From Isoetes taiwanensis (taxonomy: Eukaryota; Streptophyta; Lycopodiopsida; Isoetales; Isoetaceae), in contig JAJEKV010000073.1 of the NCBI GenBank assembly GCA_021234155.1, positions 746,213 through 810,212 of the forward strand: 64,000 nt of DNA, given 5' to 3'. Each line of letters opens with the position of its first letter. Position 1 is the stretch's first letter. The notes beneath the pieces are model-generated. The model was given only the letters and a program-made list of their open reading frames with translations, did no database searches and had not been told where the DNA came from. A program made the position numbers and the translations under genes. Shown here in pieces: positions 24,947 through 36,326 of the stretch.

Positions 24947-25287
24947 AGCAGTACTAGGAGGAGGAGGAGGAAGATAGGAAAAAGGAAGAGCTTATCACAA
25001 GATTGGAAATCCTAAAAGGAAAGGGGTGCGTTTAAAGAAAAAGTGTTCCCTTTTTTTTTTTTTAAACAAAAAAGAATATTCCCTGAAGTGAAATAATTTA
25101 TTATTATTTCGGTTATTGGAAAAAAATGGTGTTTTGTTGTGTGTTTTTTTTTTTTTTCGATTTGAAAGTTTGCATGTATAGACAGCATGCAAATGCAGTA
25201 ATAGAATATGTCGTTAAGATAACACTTTATATTAATCAAAACAGGATGTACAAAAAGATACAACACATATTACAAAATTGAGGACAA
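24947..25287. other. Spacer with long A/T homopolymers
   Basis: About 340 bp between the H3-like ORF and the extra ORF, with T runs near 25050 and 25147 and no convincing gene. It could hold an internal promoter or untranslated leader for the extra ORF, but no specific element is clear. Confidence 0.5.
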
Positions 25288-25704
25288 TTAAGGCCTCTCC
25301 CCAAGAATCCTACGCGCCAAGGCCAAATCCTTGGGCATGATGGTCACACGCTTAGCATGTATAGCACAGAGGTTCGCGTCGCCAAGAAGCGCAACCAGAT
25401 AATCCTCAGCCGCCTCCTGTAGGGCCAAGATGGCATGCGTCTGGAACCGGAGGTCAGTCTTAAACTCCTGCGCGATTTCCCGAACAAGACGCTGGAACGG
25501 CAACTTCCTAAGGAGAAGCTCCGCAGACTTCTGATACTTGCGGATTTCCCGCAGGGCCACCGTCCCAGGTCTAAACCGGTGGGGCTTCCTCGGTCGAAGA
25601 GGGGGAACAAGAGGAAGTCTCTTCCCTCCTGTGGCTGGATGTCGGGCTCGCTCAACTAAGGTGTCCCTTCGGGTATCCCCTCTCTTCTTCGCAACCCCAC
25701 CCAT
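25288..25704 (-). CDS. Histone H3-like protein inside the retrotransposon leader
   Basis: 138 codons, uninterrupted. Residues 40-138 form a complete H3 globular domain: [15 protein letters not shown], the first helix with [14 protein letters not shown] (loop 1 like canonical H3, without the CENH3 insertion), the central helix [15 protein letters not shown], and [16 protein letters not shown] with a C-terminal [10 protein letters not shown]. The conserved Cys of canonical H3 is kept. The first 39 residues are not a normal tail: only [11 protein letters not shown] resembles the region around K27, with the lysine replaced by arginine, and a Leu/Pro-rich insertion follows. It is intronless and on the same strand as the element. 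The frame stays open upstream of this Met for about 50 codons, so the real protein may be longer and fused to another segment. Known H3 proteins wrap DNA in nucleosomes; whether this one does is untested. Confidence 0.88.
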   Translation of the reverse strand: MGGVAKKRGDTRRDTLVERARHPATGGKRLPLVPPLRPRKPHRFRPGTVALREIRKYQKSAELLLRKLPFQRLVREIAQEFKTDLRFQTHAILALQEAAEDYLVALLGDANLCAIHAKRVTIMPKDLALARRILGERP

Positions 25705-26640
25705 CGCCTCGAGCTGGGTCTTGTATTGTGACCCCAGGCGAGTTGGGCTGGTGGTCTTTCTCTTCCGCCCGTAAAAACGGTTAGGGGCTCCTAACCTGTA
25801 TCCGCCTCGGCTACTAGTATCCGAAGCCGCTTCTTGCTGCTCGGCGTCTTTGCTCCCTTAACAAGCGTCACGGCCGTCCCGTCGTCGGATCTCTCGCAAG
25901 ATATCGGTCCTGGCTGGCCGCCATATCAAGTTCCACATCCATCGGTTCTTCCTCGAAAAGCGAGGGGTTAACATCTTCCCGGATAAAGAACCGGGCATCC
26001 TCATCGTAGTAGTATGGGGGTATTACAAAAAAGCTGGCCCCTCGCTATGGCTCTACCCCCGTCCCAAATCCTGATACTCATGACCCCTTGTAGCCGGGTC
26101 TGCACGAGCTGCCTCCCTAAGATCTTCCTCGTGGGCCATGGCCATTGTGTTAGCCGGTGGCTACTCTCGAGCCTCGGCTCCAGCAGACATCTGGGGTCAT
26201 ATCCAGCGGGTAGTATTTAACTAAGGTTAGGGTTTGGTCCTCCCGCTCCACCAAGGTATAAGTCATCCCTTCCGCTTGAGCTTTAGCAAGAACCGCTACA
26301 CAAATGGAAAACCGGGTATGGTATCCGATCCCTCCATGAATCGTAACACTAGTTGATCTAGGAGGAGTTCGGGTCTTCTCTGGCCCTTCTTCTCAGTATC
26401 TCCGATGTAGTCCCCAAGCAAACGTAAGAGCTGGACAAAGACGCAGCCTTTGAGAAGCTCTTAGTGCCCTTGGTTCTCGCCATCTCTTTTCAATGTAGCT
26501 GGGGCAGTGCCGGAGATCGAAGTCGCAGACTAGGGCGCTCAAAAAGGGTTGGTCAAACCGGTACGGGACAAATCGGGCTATGGCGGCTTTGGCGGTCGGG
26601 TGAGGAGGCGGAACCCTAAAGGAGTAGGTGAGCCAAAACC
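25705..26640 (-). pseudogene. Degenerate coding region upstream of the H3-like ORF
   Basis: Protein-like blocks appear in all three minus-strand frames: AIARFVPYRFDQPFLSALVC and DFDLRHCPSYIEKRW (about 26470-26600), LLKGCVFVQLLRLLGDYIGD and LLLDQLVLRFMEGSDTIPGF (about 26310-26450), MTYTLVEREDQTLTLVKYYP (about 26205-26265), FFIREDVNPSLFEEEPMDVE (about 25935-26000), and [19 protein letters not shown] (about 25815-25870). The order and spacing look like one original reading frame broken by several indels, which would join the H3-like ORF at its C terminus. I recognise no domain in these blocks. Confidence 0.5.
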
Positions 26641-27097
26641 CTAAAAACGTCCGTGGTTAAATTTCGCCTCGTTAATTAAAATTTTTTTTTTTTTTTAAAT
26701 GGTCAACGCCTAGTCAAACCGGCGGACTTGGGTATTTTGGCCCTTAAAATCGCGAAATAAACCCCTATTTACCCAAGTGCGCCTATTTTGAATTTCGGCC
26801 CATCTGGTCACCATTTCTCGCCCACCTAATAGTGTCCTAGACTAATTCAAGGGTCCCCGACGCAATGAAACAAAACTTTTCCGATTCCGAGCTGCCTGAG
26901 GAAAGTTATGGCACTTTCCAACTTGAGTCATCCAGTCGCCCTAAACTTCCTAAAGACTTACAATTTACTATATCAACCTGGCACAAAACCAAACATCAAA
27001 GAGCTAAACAATCACACTCGCTTTAACTCCCTCCTAACTACCGAACTAACGAGTTAGGGCTTGGTCGATGCTATGATTTCGAAAATAACCAAATCAC

Positions 27098-27109
27098 GGC
27101 TCGATACCA
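27098..27109 (-). other. Primer-binding site of outer element
   Basis: Reads TGGTATCGAGCC on the minus strand immediately inside the 5' LTR, matching the initiator tRNA-Met type site (TGGTATCAGAGC) with small differences. Confidence 0.85.
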
Positions 27110-27110
27110 C

Positions 27111-28682
27111 CGCGGACGCCCCCACGAACATATCGACCCTCGGACGTATACATACGAGGACTTTCCCTCCCATGGCGACCAACTTCGCCATGAGCAGAAG
27201 GCCCCTCCGTCTATTCCGGCCATCTATAATATGATGCCCGAAAGAAGGACACGGGGGTCATTCGCCCACGCTTCAATGGGGCTCCTACGTCCGAAAAGCG
27301 TGAATACAAGGGTTATAAATCACATATAAATAACCACCTCGAAGGGTGGCATATCCATCCAAATACCAACGGCAAAGAATATGCTTCTAAACCTAAGAAA
27401 ACACCCCAAACCCATGGTTCTACCCCTGTTCGGACTCGGTGAGGATCGACCGACGGCTAGGCCTCAAGAGATCGCCAGACGGAATCTTGACATGGCGTTG
27501 GCTGGCATAGAACATTGGCTAGGGTTGTCCACTCCATCCGCCCCTCCCATGCACACTTTGCGGATGGGTCAATTCACGCTATGGCGCCGCTATAGCCTTC
27601 CTGAGACGCAGGCTCGAGGCATCACCCCTTGAGCCTACCCGGGGTTCATGAAGTCCCGGCCCGATGAGGCGGTGTCGGGAAGCGTCCCCTTCGAAATCAC
27701 AGTGGCTCCATGGGCGAAGCTAGAGAATACGTGCGCATCAGCGACCCCCGCATCCGTGCAGACTTTACTGCCCTAAATCTACTCAAAGTGCAAGGTGCCC
27801 CATACGGGTCACACCTTCCCACCCAGGGAGTGTCAGACCCATACCCGGCCCTCTACGTGACCGGCTATCAGGTCTAGCTCGCTATAGGAGTCCCAGGAGC
27901 CTTTTATGTTCGTGCAAGACCCCACCTCCACTTCACCACTGTTTCTTTGTCCGTGCTAAGCCCGGTACCATAGCATCTATGACCCGGGGCTCTTGTGCAC
28001 AGCCGCAATTAACGGGATAATACAGGGCTCTATCTAGGAGCATACTACAATAAATAGCCTTAGAGGTCTCTACCCCCCTTAATTCCCCATTTCCAGAGTA
28101 ACACTAGGCTAACAACCACCAGTCCATCCATTACAAGCAAAACCAGAATCGAAATATATAGAGAACCTACCTTTACAATCAAGGGTTAGTTCCTACGAGT
28201 AAACACAGAGAGAATAGACCAGCAACCCAAGCAGGTGCCCACAGGGGCGCTTATCCTAGAATTCACAACTACACTAGCCACCCACCTGTGTTTCGGCTCG
28301 ACCCATTGTCGTTGGGGATCTCCATCTTCTTGGTCTGGGTGTTCAGCTTGTGCAAGAAGGGTGGCGTCCAATTGCTCAAGGTGGCGCTCAGCTCTGGTCA
28401 CAAAGGTGGCGCTCCACTGCTCAAGGTGAGTTGTGGCTGATATGGGGGTGGTGATCCACCCTATTGACCCCAATTAGCTATGCTAATTTAATTATTAACA
28501 ATAATAACCTATAACTAAGGAACTAACATTTAAAAACCATAATTAAGTTAATTATGGTTTGGGAGGTATTTAATCCTTTTTAAGTGAACCACCTAGGTTC
28601 CCATACCCCATGTGGCGTATGTATCCCTGGTGACGTGTCAACATATTTATACTTATACCATATAAATACTTGGAACGTCACA
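27111..28682 (-). repeat. 5' LTR of outer element
   Basis: About 1572 bp, collinear with 6361-7966. The outer end TGTGACGTTCC (minus strand) abuts the target duplication ATTTC at 28683-28687. Between about 28477 and 28565 it carries sequence inverted relative to the other LTR. Confidence 0.92.
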
Positions 28683-28687
28683 ATTTC

Positions 28688-30953
28688 AAGACTCACAACA
28701 ACCTTTCAAGTATTGATCGCTATACCTTCTTCACAAAATAAATGTGCAACTCAGGTATTGATGGGCAACCCAAGAATGTTAAGCTAACATGTTCAAAGGA
28801 CATCGGTGGGAACTATGACATCATAGAAAGCCCATAATTTGTGGCTATGGAAGATACTCCTGTGAGAAATTTGGTATTGAGCCCACCTTAAAATGCTGCC
28901 TCAAAATACGACTGCCCCTATCATGGCAAGTTTTTGCAGCCCGGCAAAACTATGGCTCTTTAAAATACGACTGAGGCACTTGTGTGCTGACAAAATAAGA
29001 ACTGCACGATTCAATCAAAGGAAGGACATATATGATCAATCTATGGCTAAATAAAACTCATCGCTTGGCAATTCCGGCAGCATCCTGGCAGAAAAAACGC
29101 CTCTTTGAAATCCATTTATACCTCATCAAAATCCGTCTAGCCGCTCATTATATTGCCAACTAGAAAGGAAAATCATCGAATCTGTAAAGCTTCTCTACCC
29201 ACGCCACTTTCCAAATGTAATCAATGGCCAGGATGAAAAGCCCTAATTTCTAACATTCCAGATCAAAAGCCCTAATTTTCACACCTTCCTAAACCTCCAC
29301 TGCATCTCCCCATCCAGAAAAGACGTTCAGAATTCACCCTGCCCCTTCCATCTGACGGCTTAGGAACATAGTTCATGACTCCATCTATGACCATGCATCA
29401 GCCCATCTATGCCTCCCCATGAGCTGTCATGATCTTTACCCTTCATGTTTATAGTGGACGGTAGGGATTTAAGGGAATCCATGGGTATACATGCATGGAG
29501 TGCAGATGGGGGCATGAGAAACCCCCCTCATCCTAATACCCTTATTATTAATATTAGGATAAAGTGGGATACTTCAAAATGAAAGCATTGTAAAATTATA
29601 GATGTTGTCAATGACTTGCTAATAGAGTCAAACACTTGAGGACTTACAGTTTCCTCCAAGAGTTTTAGCAATGCTTGTTGCACGCCTTGTCCAAAAACAT
29701 CTCTACCAATATTCAGATTATTGATATTCAGATTCTCTGCCTGCACATGGAAGAGATGTTATCAATTCTAAAACACATGAAGGAACTAGATCTACAACTC
29801 TAAAAATGTATCACACTATATATCATGAAGCACATAAATTGTGAAGTTAAAGAAGAATGCAATTCCATACCTAAATATCCTAATGCAATAAGAGCAATTT
29901 TCTACCCAATGAAGTTGAACTTGAGGGAATACCAAAGTAGCACTTGCTAGATGAATGGCAAGAGCAATGCCTGCAGTCTATTGATTGAATTTGCTAGACT
30001 AATCCAATGAGTTTCGTATCTATGGGCATTCAGTCACGCTGCATGATAATGAAACGTGATTTTAACCTATTCCAGGCCCTTTTACATATAATTTCATCAT
30101 GTCCATGCCTACTTTTCTTTAATTGGGCCCGCTTGAGCCTTGCAAATATCTGCAAAACATTTCTATCCACCTACTATAGCAAATCGACACTTTTCCTCTG
30201 TCCGCTTATAGTCTATTTTCTTATATTTCTTCGGTTTAAACTGCCATCTGAGAACATATCCAATCATCTTTCAAGCTTATCTTATAGGTGCTTAAAGCCC
30301 ATCTGACTATTATCCAATTGCTCTACTAAACATCTCTATTCATTCTAGAATACATGCATATTCAAATTTGCCTTGCAGGCTTTATCAAGGCCTCAACAAA
30401 TCTAACCATAGCTAACACACAGTGAATTCGTTATCCAAAAACATGCATCTAATGATTTTTACCAGCTTATGTAACTCAACTTAAATCAGTGGAAATCCCC
30501 ACCTTAAGAGGACGATTGATGCAATGCTTTGCAAGCTTTAGTCTCCCCAACTGCCTTATGCAATTTGGATGTAATCTCCAAGCTCTTGCCTCCTTGATGC
30601 TCCTTTGCCTTCACGCTCTGCAAAAGCTCTTGCAAAGTCGTCCTCAAAGGGGGCAAAATCCTTGCTTTTATGCTCTCCACACATGCATGCATATGCATGC
30701 CAAACGTGTATATATACATACATATATAAATACGTATACAGGCCCATCAAGCGGCCAGGTTCATTAGATTTTCTGGCCAATGCCATTAAGTTGAATAATT
30801 ATGAATTGATTGTGCTTGAGGAGATTCCTGTTTGGGATATCCACGTATTGTAAGGTATTTGTACAAAGCACAGCGTATTCCAAAACCAGCCGTGTAGTAT
30901 AGCAAACATTTGCGAACTGCCCTAAACTAGAGAGAGCTTGGAGATCCGCAGCA
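28688..30953. other. Host DNA upstream of QCR9
   Basis: AT-rich sequence continuous with 6355 before the retrotransposon inserted. It contains one ClpX-like exon fragment (listed separately) and, just before 30954, the putative promoter and 5' leader of QCR9. No other gene is recognised; open frames at 30489-30853 lack family resemblance. Confidence 0.55.
29640..29746 (-). pseudogene. Isolated ClpX-like exon
   Basis: On the minus strand, after an acceptor-like TGTGCAG, an exon-sized frame encodes NIGRDVFGQGVQQALLKLLE and is followed by GTAAGT. This matches the conserved ClpX segment around the sensor region (typical form: SRDVSGEGVQQALLKMLEG). ClpX is the AAA+ unfoldase of the mitochondrial Clp protease. 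A short in-frame duplication (NINNLNI) precedes the motif. No neighbouring ClpX exons are visible on either side, so this is most likely a gene fragment. Confidence 0.7.
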
Positions 30954-32036
30954 ATGGTGCAGCCGCCGCCCAAGTACCCCAGGCTCGACGCAGCATATCG
31001 CTTCTTAACCCGTCGGAATCCCGTCTACATCAGTTTCATCCTCGTGGGAGCTCTCTTGGGCGAGCGGGTGAGTTTAATTCCGTTTTTCTTCGCATTGTTG
31101 CTGGTTATAAATTATACCTAGCTTTTTGATCTTCTGGAGATGTTAAATTTATGCTATTTGGGTATAAGTTTCTGGACTACGTTTGATCTGCATTCGATAT
31201 CTAGAGTTGTCAGGATTTTGACGCACAGAAGGCTGCTTAAAAGTAGAATGAACTTGATGAAACTTTATGTTCCAAACATGTCATTATACATTGGCAACTT
31301 GGCTTGCTTGTGTTATTGTTGTTTTAAATACTTAATGAGTCTGGCTTACTTGCACCAGGCTCTCGACTATGGATTTGAGAAGCTATGGAACAACAACAAT
31401 CATGGGGTAAGTTTTCATCCGGTTTTAGTAGTCTTATGATGGTTCACTGATTGTTTGAAAGTAGATAATCACGAAATCGTTATCATGTATTAATGTCTAA
31501 AACTGGAGATGGAGCAGGAGAAAAATAGACAATAACGATAATTATCAGGGTAAGAATCTCTCTTTGCCAGAGGTGGAAGCTTAGCTGCAGTAGGAATATA
31601 TCAAAATATGTGATGGATGCCAGCTATGCAATCTTTGCACACCGGCAGAGCATCTTAGAATAGTTGGGCTTGTCCATTCTTGATTTACCTGCTGTTGCAG
31701 GTACTTCCTACTACCTCTTCAGTTTTAAGAACTGTCCATGATTGCTTTGAGTCCAGCTTTCTGTCATGCAGAGCAGTTCCAGGCAAAATTGGTTGCTCCT
31801 AAGGGGGCTCTCCATTTGGCCAGGTACTGCTTGCATATCAGAATGCTGTCCCCAAAACCATTCCACATAACATAATGCTGGCAATAGAGAAGTACTCCGT
31901 TTTCAGGAATTTGACATTCTTTCTCAGCATATAACACCAAAAAGTTACAGATAGTATGGTTGAAATCACTCTCACTTTTTTGCAGAAAAGGTACCAGGAT
32001 ATTAAAGTCTTAGGGACAAGGGTGGCTGAGGAATAA
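30954..32036 (+). CDS. QCR9: Cytochrome b-c1 complex subunit 9 (QCR9), three exons
   Basis: Exons 30954-31067, 31359-31406 and 31986-32036, all joined at codon boundaries; introns 31068-31358 (GTGAGT...CACCAG) and 31407-31985 (GTAAGT...TTGCAG). The product is 70 residues, close to the 72 of the Arabidopsis protein. Exon 1 ends with RRNPVYISFILVGALLGER, exon 2 reads ALDYGFEKLWNNNNHG, and exon 3 reads KRYQDIKVLGTRVAEE, matching the plant subunit's single membrane helix, the AxDxG-x3-LW motif and the KRYxDIxVLG tail. The protein sits in the inner mitochondrial membrane as a small subunit of complex III. The first ATG begins the only compatible frame. There are no stops or frame breaks, so the gene looks functional. 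It is the only intact host gene I can support in the window. Confidence 0.96.
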
Positions 32037-32733
32037 AAAAAGCAGTATTGATTCCATCTGCTATGAGGTTGGAGCGAAGTAATGCTGAACTACATTTTTT
32101 TCTATGATGGTAAAATAAGGATGGAATGTAGAACATGACATTTTTCCATAATACATTGGATTTAGTGTCTCTATTGGTACCCTTTGTAAGGTCATTTTTA
32201 TATTCTAAGATGGGTTTCTAAGATGGGTTGAATAACGGTTCATTAGTTATAAAACATTAATATGAAGCACCTATCTATCTGAGATTATTTGTAGAATCAC
32301 TTTAGCCATACTATTTGTCCAGCTACATTGTTTGCATTTACAGATTTAAGAGCCTAATTAATACCAAGCACTTATTTACAGAATCACATTAACCATCTCC
32401 ATTAAAGCAATGCAGGGAGGAATTTACATGTGCTCTTTGATAACATCCTTTCCTATGGTATGTAAAGGACTACTACTACATAATACGAACCACTCTGTTC
32501 ATATATTAGTATATAAAAATGCCCCTGTATTTCTTGATATTTGTTAAAATTGCCCCTCTATTCTCAGAAATTGCCGAACTTTGGGGTCATTCGAGATACC
32601 ACAGTCCCGCCTGCATTAATTTGCAATTAATGCGGCCATTTTCTTGGCCATCAGGTACTTGCATCAGCCATCAAATGCTGGAAGAACCTACTTATTTCAC
32701 TCCAAAATCTGCCAGCTCCACAGCAAGGGTGTG
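32037..32733. other. 3' flank of QCR9, no further gene
   Basis: AT-rich sequence after the QCR9 stop codon, probably holding its 3' untranslated region. It ends at the GTGTG target site of the next element. Confidence 0.6.
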
Positions 32734-33559
32734 TGTTGACCGGGTTTTTGGCACCCGGTCAACATGAAAAAAGAGAAAAGAAAGAGAACCATTGAAGGGG
32801 GTGGGGGTCGATTATAAAGCCCAAATCAAGGTTCGAAATTGGGGGTGTTCGACCCTTAAAAATCCGACCATTCCAAAAAATTCCCGATAGCCAAAAAAAT
32901 ACTCCCGGCATTTTTTCAGGTTGTTTTCGTAGAAATTTCTAAGGATTTTCGGGAAAGTACACTATAATTTCATGTATTTCCGGCAGCCTTAAATGTAAAC
33001 AGGCATTTTTAATGGTTAGGGGGAATTCTAATTTCGAACCCTGGCCCAAATGTTGTAAAGGTCTAAGGCACCAAAAAAATAAAAAAGGGCCTAGATCTAG
33101 TTTAAATTTAAGGGCTTCTAAGTAAAAAAGGCAAAAATTAAAGGTTAAGATGAAGAGGCAAGATCAAAGGTGGAGATGAAGGGGTCGAAATTAAAGGTTA
33201 AGATGAAGAGGCAAGATCAAAGGTGGAGATTAAGAGGCAAAAAACAAAGGTCAAGATGAAAAGTAATGTTTATAAAAGATTCTTGAGGAGCACGAGCTCC
33301 TCCTCTTGCCTTGCTCCAAGTTCTTGGGATGGTGGCAGCTCCTCCTTGAATTGGATCAATGGCCCCTCCATGGTTCAGAGACATGGAGGGACCGTTTTGT
33401 GCTTATATGAATTTTCTTTATTCCAAGTTTTTCTTCAAATCCTTTATTCTATACTGATTTCATATTGCAAGCCTTTGATTTCATATTGCAGCATCGAAGT
33501 GGTCCTGATTTCTGCCTTTGAGGCCACCTGTTGGGGATTGTGGGAAAAATCCGCCAACA
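32734..33559. repeat. Left LTR of the LARD-like element
   Basis: 826 bp. It starts with a perfect hairpin, TGTTGACCGGG and CCCGGTCAACA around a 9-base loop. It includes about 220 bp (about 32828-33050) that the right LTR lacks; the missing part is bounded by GCCCAAAT on both sides. Confidence 0.9.
33271..33278 (+). promoter_or_regulatory. Putative TATA box in the left LTR
   Basis: TATAAAAG, repeated at the matching place in the right LTR (35478-35485). It could drive plus-strand transcription of the element. Confidence 0.45.
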
Positions 33560-35101
33560 GAATGGAGGTCCTACCGAGATCGTGTTTTTCCCCAGGATCA
33601 ATTTTGGTGCTGCTCTCTTCTATATATTCACTGCTTGCTGCTTGAAGATGCTGCAAAGAGAAATAGTTCTTGAATCAAAAAGCCAGCTCTCCACGAATTT
33701 CAAAGCCTTTTCTTGCTTCCTGCAATCCATTCTTTTATCTGTTCCTTGCTATTTGCCAAACCCTGTTGTGACAAAAGCTTGCATTCAAATCTGCCAAGCC
33801 ACTGAGCTAACGTCATCTGTGAGAAGAGAAGTTTCTGCCATTTCCTCAGCTCCCATAGCCGTGCTACTGATCTGCAAAGCAAAGAAAGAAGATGGAGAAG
33901 CTGCGCCCTGCTGAAGATTGCTAAACAGAATATTGAAATACTCCTTTGGCTTATTTTTTGGAGAGCCAACAAAGGCTGGCCCTCCAATCCTGTTCTTTAT
34001 ATGCCTTGACATGATGCTCTGCTGTTACACTGTTACAGATCAAAACCGGCCCTGCCCTTTATACTGTCAATAGAAAAATTAAAAGAATGAAAGAATGCCT
34101 TTCCCATGCTCCATTCTGCCATATTCATCACTCTCTTTGCCGTTATGCCTCCACCATCTGCAAAAACTTAAACCCTTTTCATTCAGAGGAAGATTTCGTG
34201 TTCTGAAGAAGAAGAAAAAAAAAAATAATAATCAGGGAAAGCCTGTTGCTCCCGGACCTGTAGAAGAAAGAAAAAGAGTTGAAAAGTAGGATGCAAGTCG
34301 CTGGTTCACCACCGCCAAGCTGCTGCCGCCTTACCTGCTTCAGCCGAGCATTCCCGATCTGCGCCATAGCCGCCCATTTTTTATTTTTTCCTTTCATTTG
34401 TTTTTAACCTTTGCTTTCTTTTTAACCATTGCTTTTCAGGTTTTTTTTCCTTTCTATCTCATTTTCTAACCTTTGCTTTCCATGTTCTTTATTCTTTCAC
34501 CCTTTCATTTATTTTCTAACATTTGCTTCCAATTTTTTATATTTTCTCACCCTTTCATTCCATTTTCTAATCATTGCTTTCATTTTTTTTCGCCCTTGCA
34601 ACAATGTTTCTTTACCATTTTTCCTTGTCTAAAAATTATGGTCCATCCTTGTTACCTCAAAACATCATTTTTTGCCTTATTGCTACACCATTGCCACAAT
34701 TTTTTTGTTTGGGCGCCGCCCTCCTTTCTTATACCATTTTTCCAAAAAATATAGCCATCTTGCCCCAAGCATTACATGTGTCTTTCCCTAAAGCCCGAAA
34801 TTACCATTGATTTTCTATTATCATGGCACTCATTATTATCATCATTTTATCAAGTTTGAAGTCTCGGATATCAAAACCTCGGTTATTATCACCAAATTAT
34901 TATCATCATTTTATATGGTGTTGGAGTACACCCTAAAACCTCCAAATTATTATTATCATCATTTCGAGTTCGAAGTCTCGGATATCAAAACTTCGGTTGT
35001 GTTCCTTATTGAGTCTAAGGGACCAACTATTGTACTAAATATATGAAAAACTTTGAAGCAAGAGGGCCGAGGGGACCGGCCCATTTTTTGTTTGGGCGAG
35101 A

Positions 35102-35798
35102 TGTTGACCGGGTTTTTGGCACCCGGTCAACATGGAAAAAGAGAAAAGAAAGAGAACCATTGAAGGGGGTCGATTATAAAGCCCAAATGTTGTAAAGGTC
35201 TAAGGCACCAAAAAAATAAAAAAGGGCCTAGATCTAGTTTAAATTTAAGGGCTTCTAAGATTTTTTAATGGTTGAAGAGGGGTACATTATCTAAGGCTAA
35301 GATGAAGAGGCAAGATCAAAGATGAAGATTAAAAAAGGCAAAAATTAAAGGTTAAGATGAAGAGGCAAGATCAAAGGTGGAGATGAAGGGGTCGAAATTA
35401 AAGGTTAAGATGAAGAGGCAAGATCAAAGGTGGAGATTAAGAGGCAAAAATCAAAGGTCAAGATGAAAAGTAATGTTTATAAAAGATTCTTGAGGAGCAC
35501 GAGCTCCTCCTCTTGCCTTGCTCCAAGTTCTTGGGATGGTGGCAGCTCCTCCTTGAATTGGATCAATGGCCCCTCCATGGTTCAGAGACATGGAGGGACC
35601 CTTTTGTATTTGAAGTTTTGTGCTTATATGAATTTTCTTTTGGGCCCAAAGTTATTCCATTCCAAGTTTTTCTTCAAATCCTTTATTCTATAATGATTTC
35701 ATATTGCAAGCCTTTGATTTCATATTGCAGCATCGAAGTGGTCCTGATTTCTGCCTTTGAGGCCACCTGTTGGGGATTGTGGGAAAAATCCGCCAACA
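35102..35798. repeat. Right LTR of the LARD-like element
   Basis: 697 bp, collinear with the left LTR except for the 220-bp deletion and small insertions near 35268-35340 and 35605-35650. It carries the same terminal hairpin. Confidence 0.9.
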
Positions 35799-36326
35799 GT
35801 GTGCATATAGTTCTTTCTGATTTCTGGCCCTTGCCTCCTCCTAAGTTGTTCTTTGAGTCTTGGCTTGGACTCCCATTCTGGCTCAGATAAATTGGTGTCA
35901 TATTAGCAATTCTCAATTCTCAATTCCCTCATGTGGCCATTTTTAGAGAACCACGGGGGCGCTCATGATGGCACTTAGGGTTTCAGCTCTACTCTTTTGC
36001 TCATAACTCGAGATTCCGGCATCAGATTCAGGTGTTCCTGGGCTCGTTGGAAAGCTTATCGAAAGAGCTTTCTGTCGGTGTATGAGTATGTTGTTTCCTT
36101 TGTTTTGGTCGAAGGAATCCGCCTGACAGTCCCGGCCCTCTTTTGGCAGTGCTAGGGTTTGGCTGCAGTTTTCTTTTGGCCATAACTTCTGCATCTGGTG
36201 GCAGTTTTGGGCGCATTTGGGCTTGTTGGAAAGCTCTTTAAGCACTCCATCCAGTGGTGCTTAATTCCTTCAGAGATTGGCCTGTTGGGAAAGACGGTTC
36301 AGATCTGAAACTTCGGCCCTCCTCTC

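Larger units (their letters stand above)
6361..28682 (-). mobile_element. Outer Ty3/gypsy chromovirus with extra ORFs and an H3-like gene
   Basis: LTR retrotransposon read on the minus strand: 5' LTR 27111-28682, primer-binding site 27098-27109, a leader holding a degenerate reading frame and a histone H3-like ORF, an extra ORF (23591-24946), a second small ORF (22793-23374), gag (split by the nested element), protease, reverse transcriptase, RNase H, integrase and chromodomain (ending at 8560), purine tract and 3' LTR 6361-7966. The ends are TGTGACGCTCC and GGAACGTCACA, an imperfect inverted pair. The 5-bp target duplication ATTTC is perfect (6356-6360 and 28683-28687). The order PR-RT-RH-INT plus a C-terminal chromodomain is diagnostic of chromoviruses. 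Without the 9.2-kb insertion the element is about 13.1 kb, long for the group because of the extra leader ORFs. Confidence 0.95.
32734..35798. mobile_element. Non-autonomous LTR retrotransposon (LARD-like), 3.1 kb
   Basis: Direct terminal repeats 32734-33559 and 35102-35798 begin TGTTGACCGGG and end CGCCAACA. The 5-bp target duplication GTGTG is perfect (32729-32733 and 35799-35803). The interior (33560-35101) is T-rich and has no gag or pol, so movement would depend on proteins from another element. A purine-rich stretch (AGAGGGCCGAGGGGA, near 35060) lies before the right LTR and suggests plus-strand orientation. The region after the left LTR is not a standard tRNA-Met primer site. Confidence 0.9.

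Noticed and set aside
25288-25704. Assignment of the H3-like ORF as CENH3
   Set aside because: Loop 1 and the first helix match canonical H3 ([14 protein letters not shown]) with no CENH3-type insertion; only AAEDYLV resembles CENH3, which is not enough.
26442-26483. A minus-strand ATG reading MARTKGTKS, like an H3 start
   Set aside because: Only the first five residues match H3, the frame then diverges and stops, and a neighbouring frame carries the better protein-like signal. Treated as coincidence.
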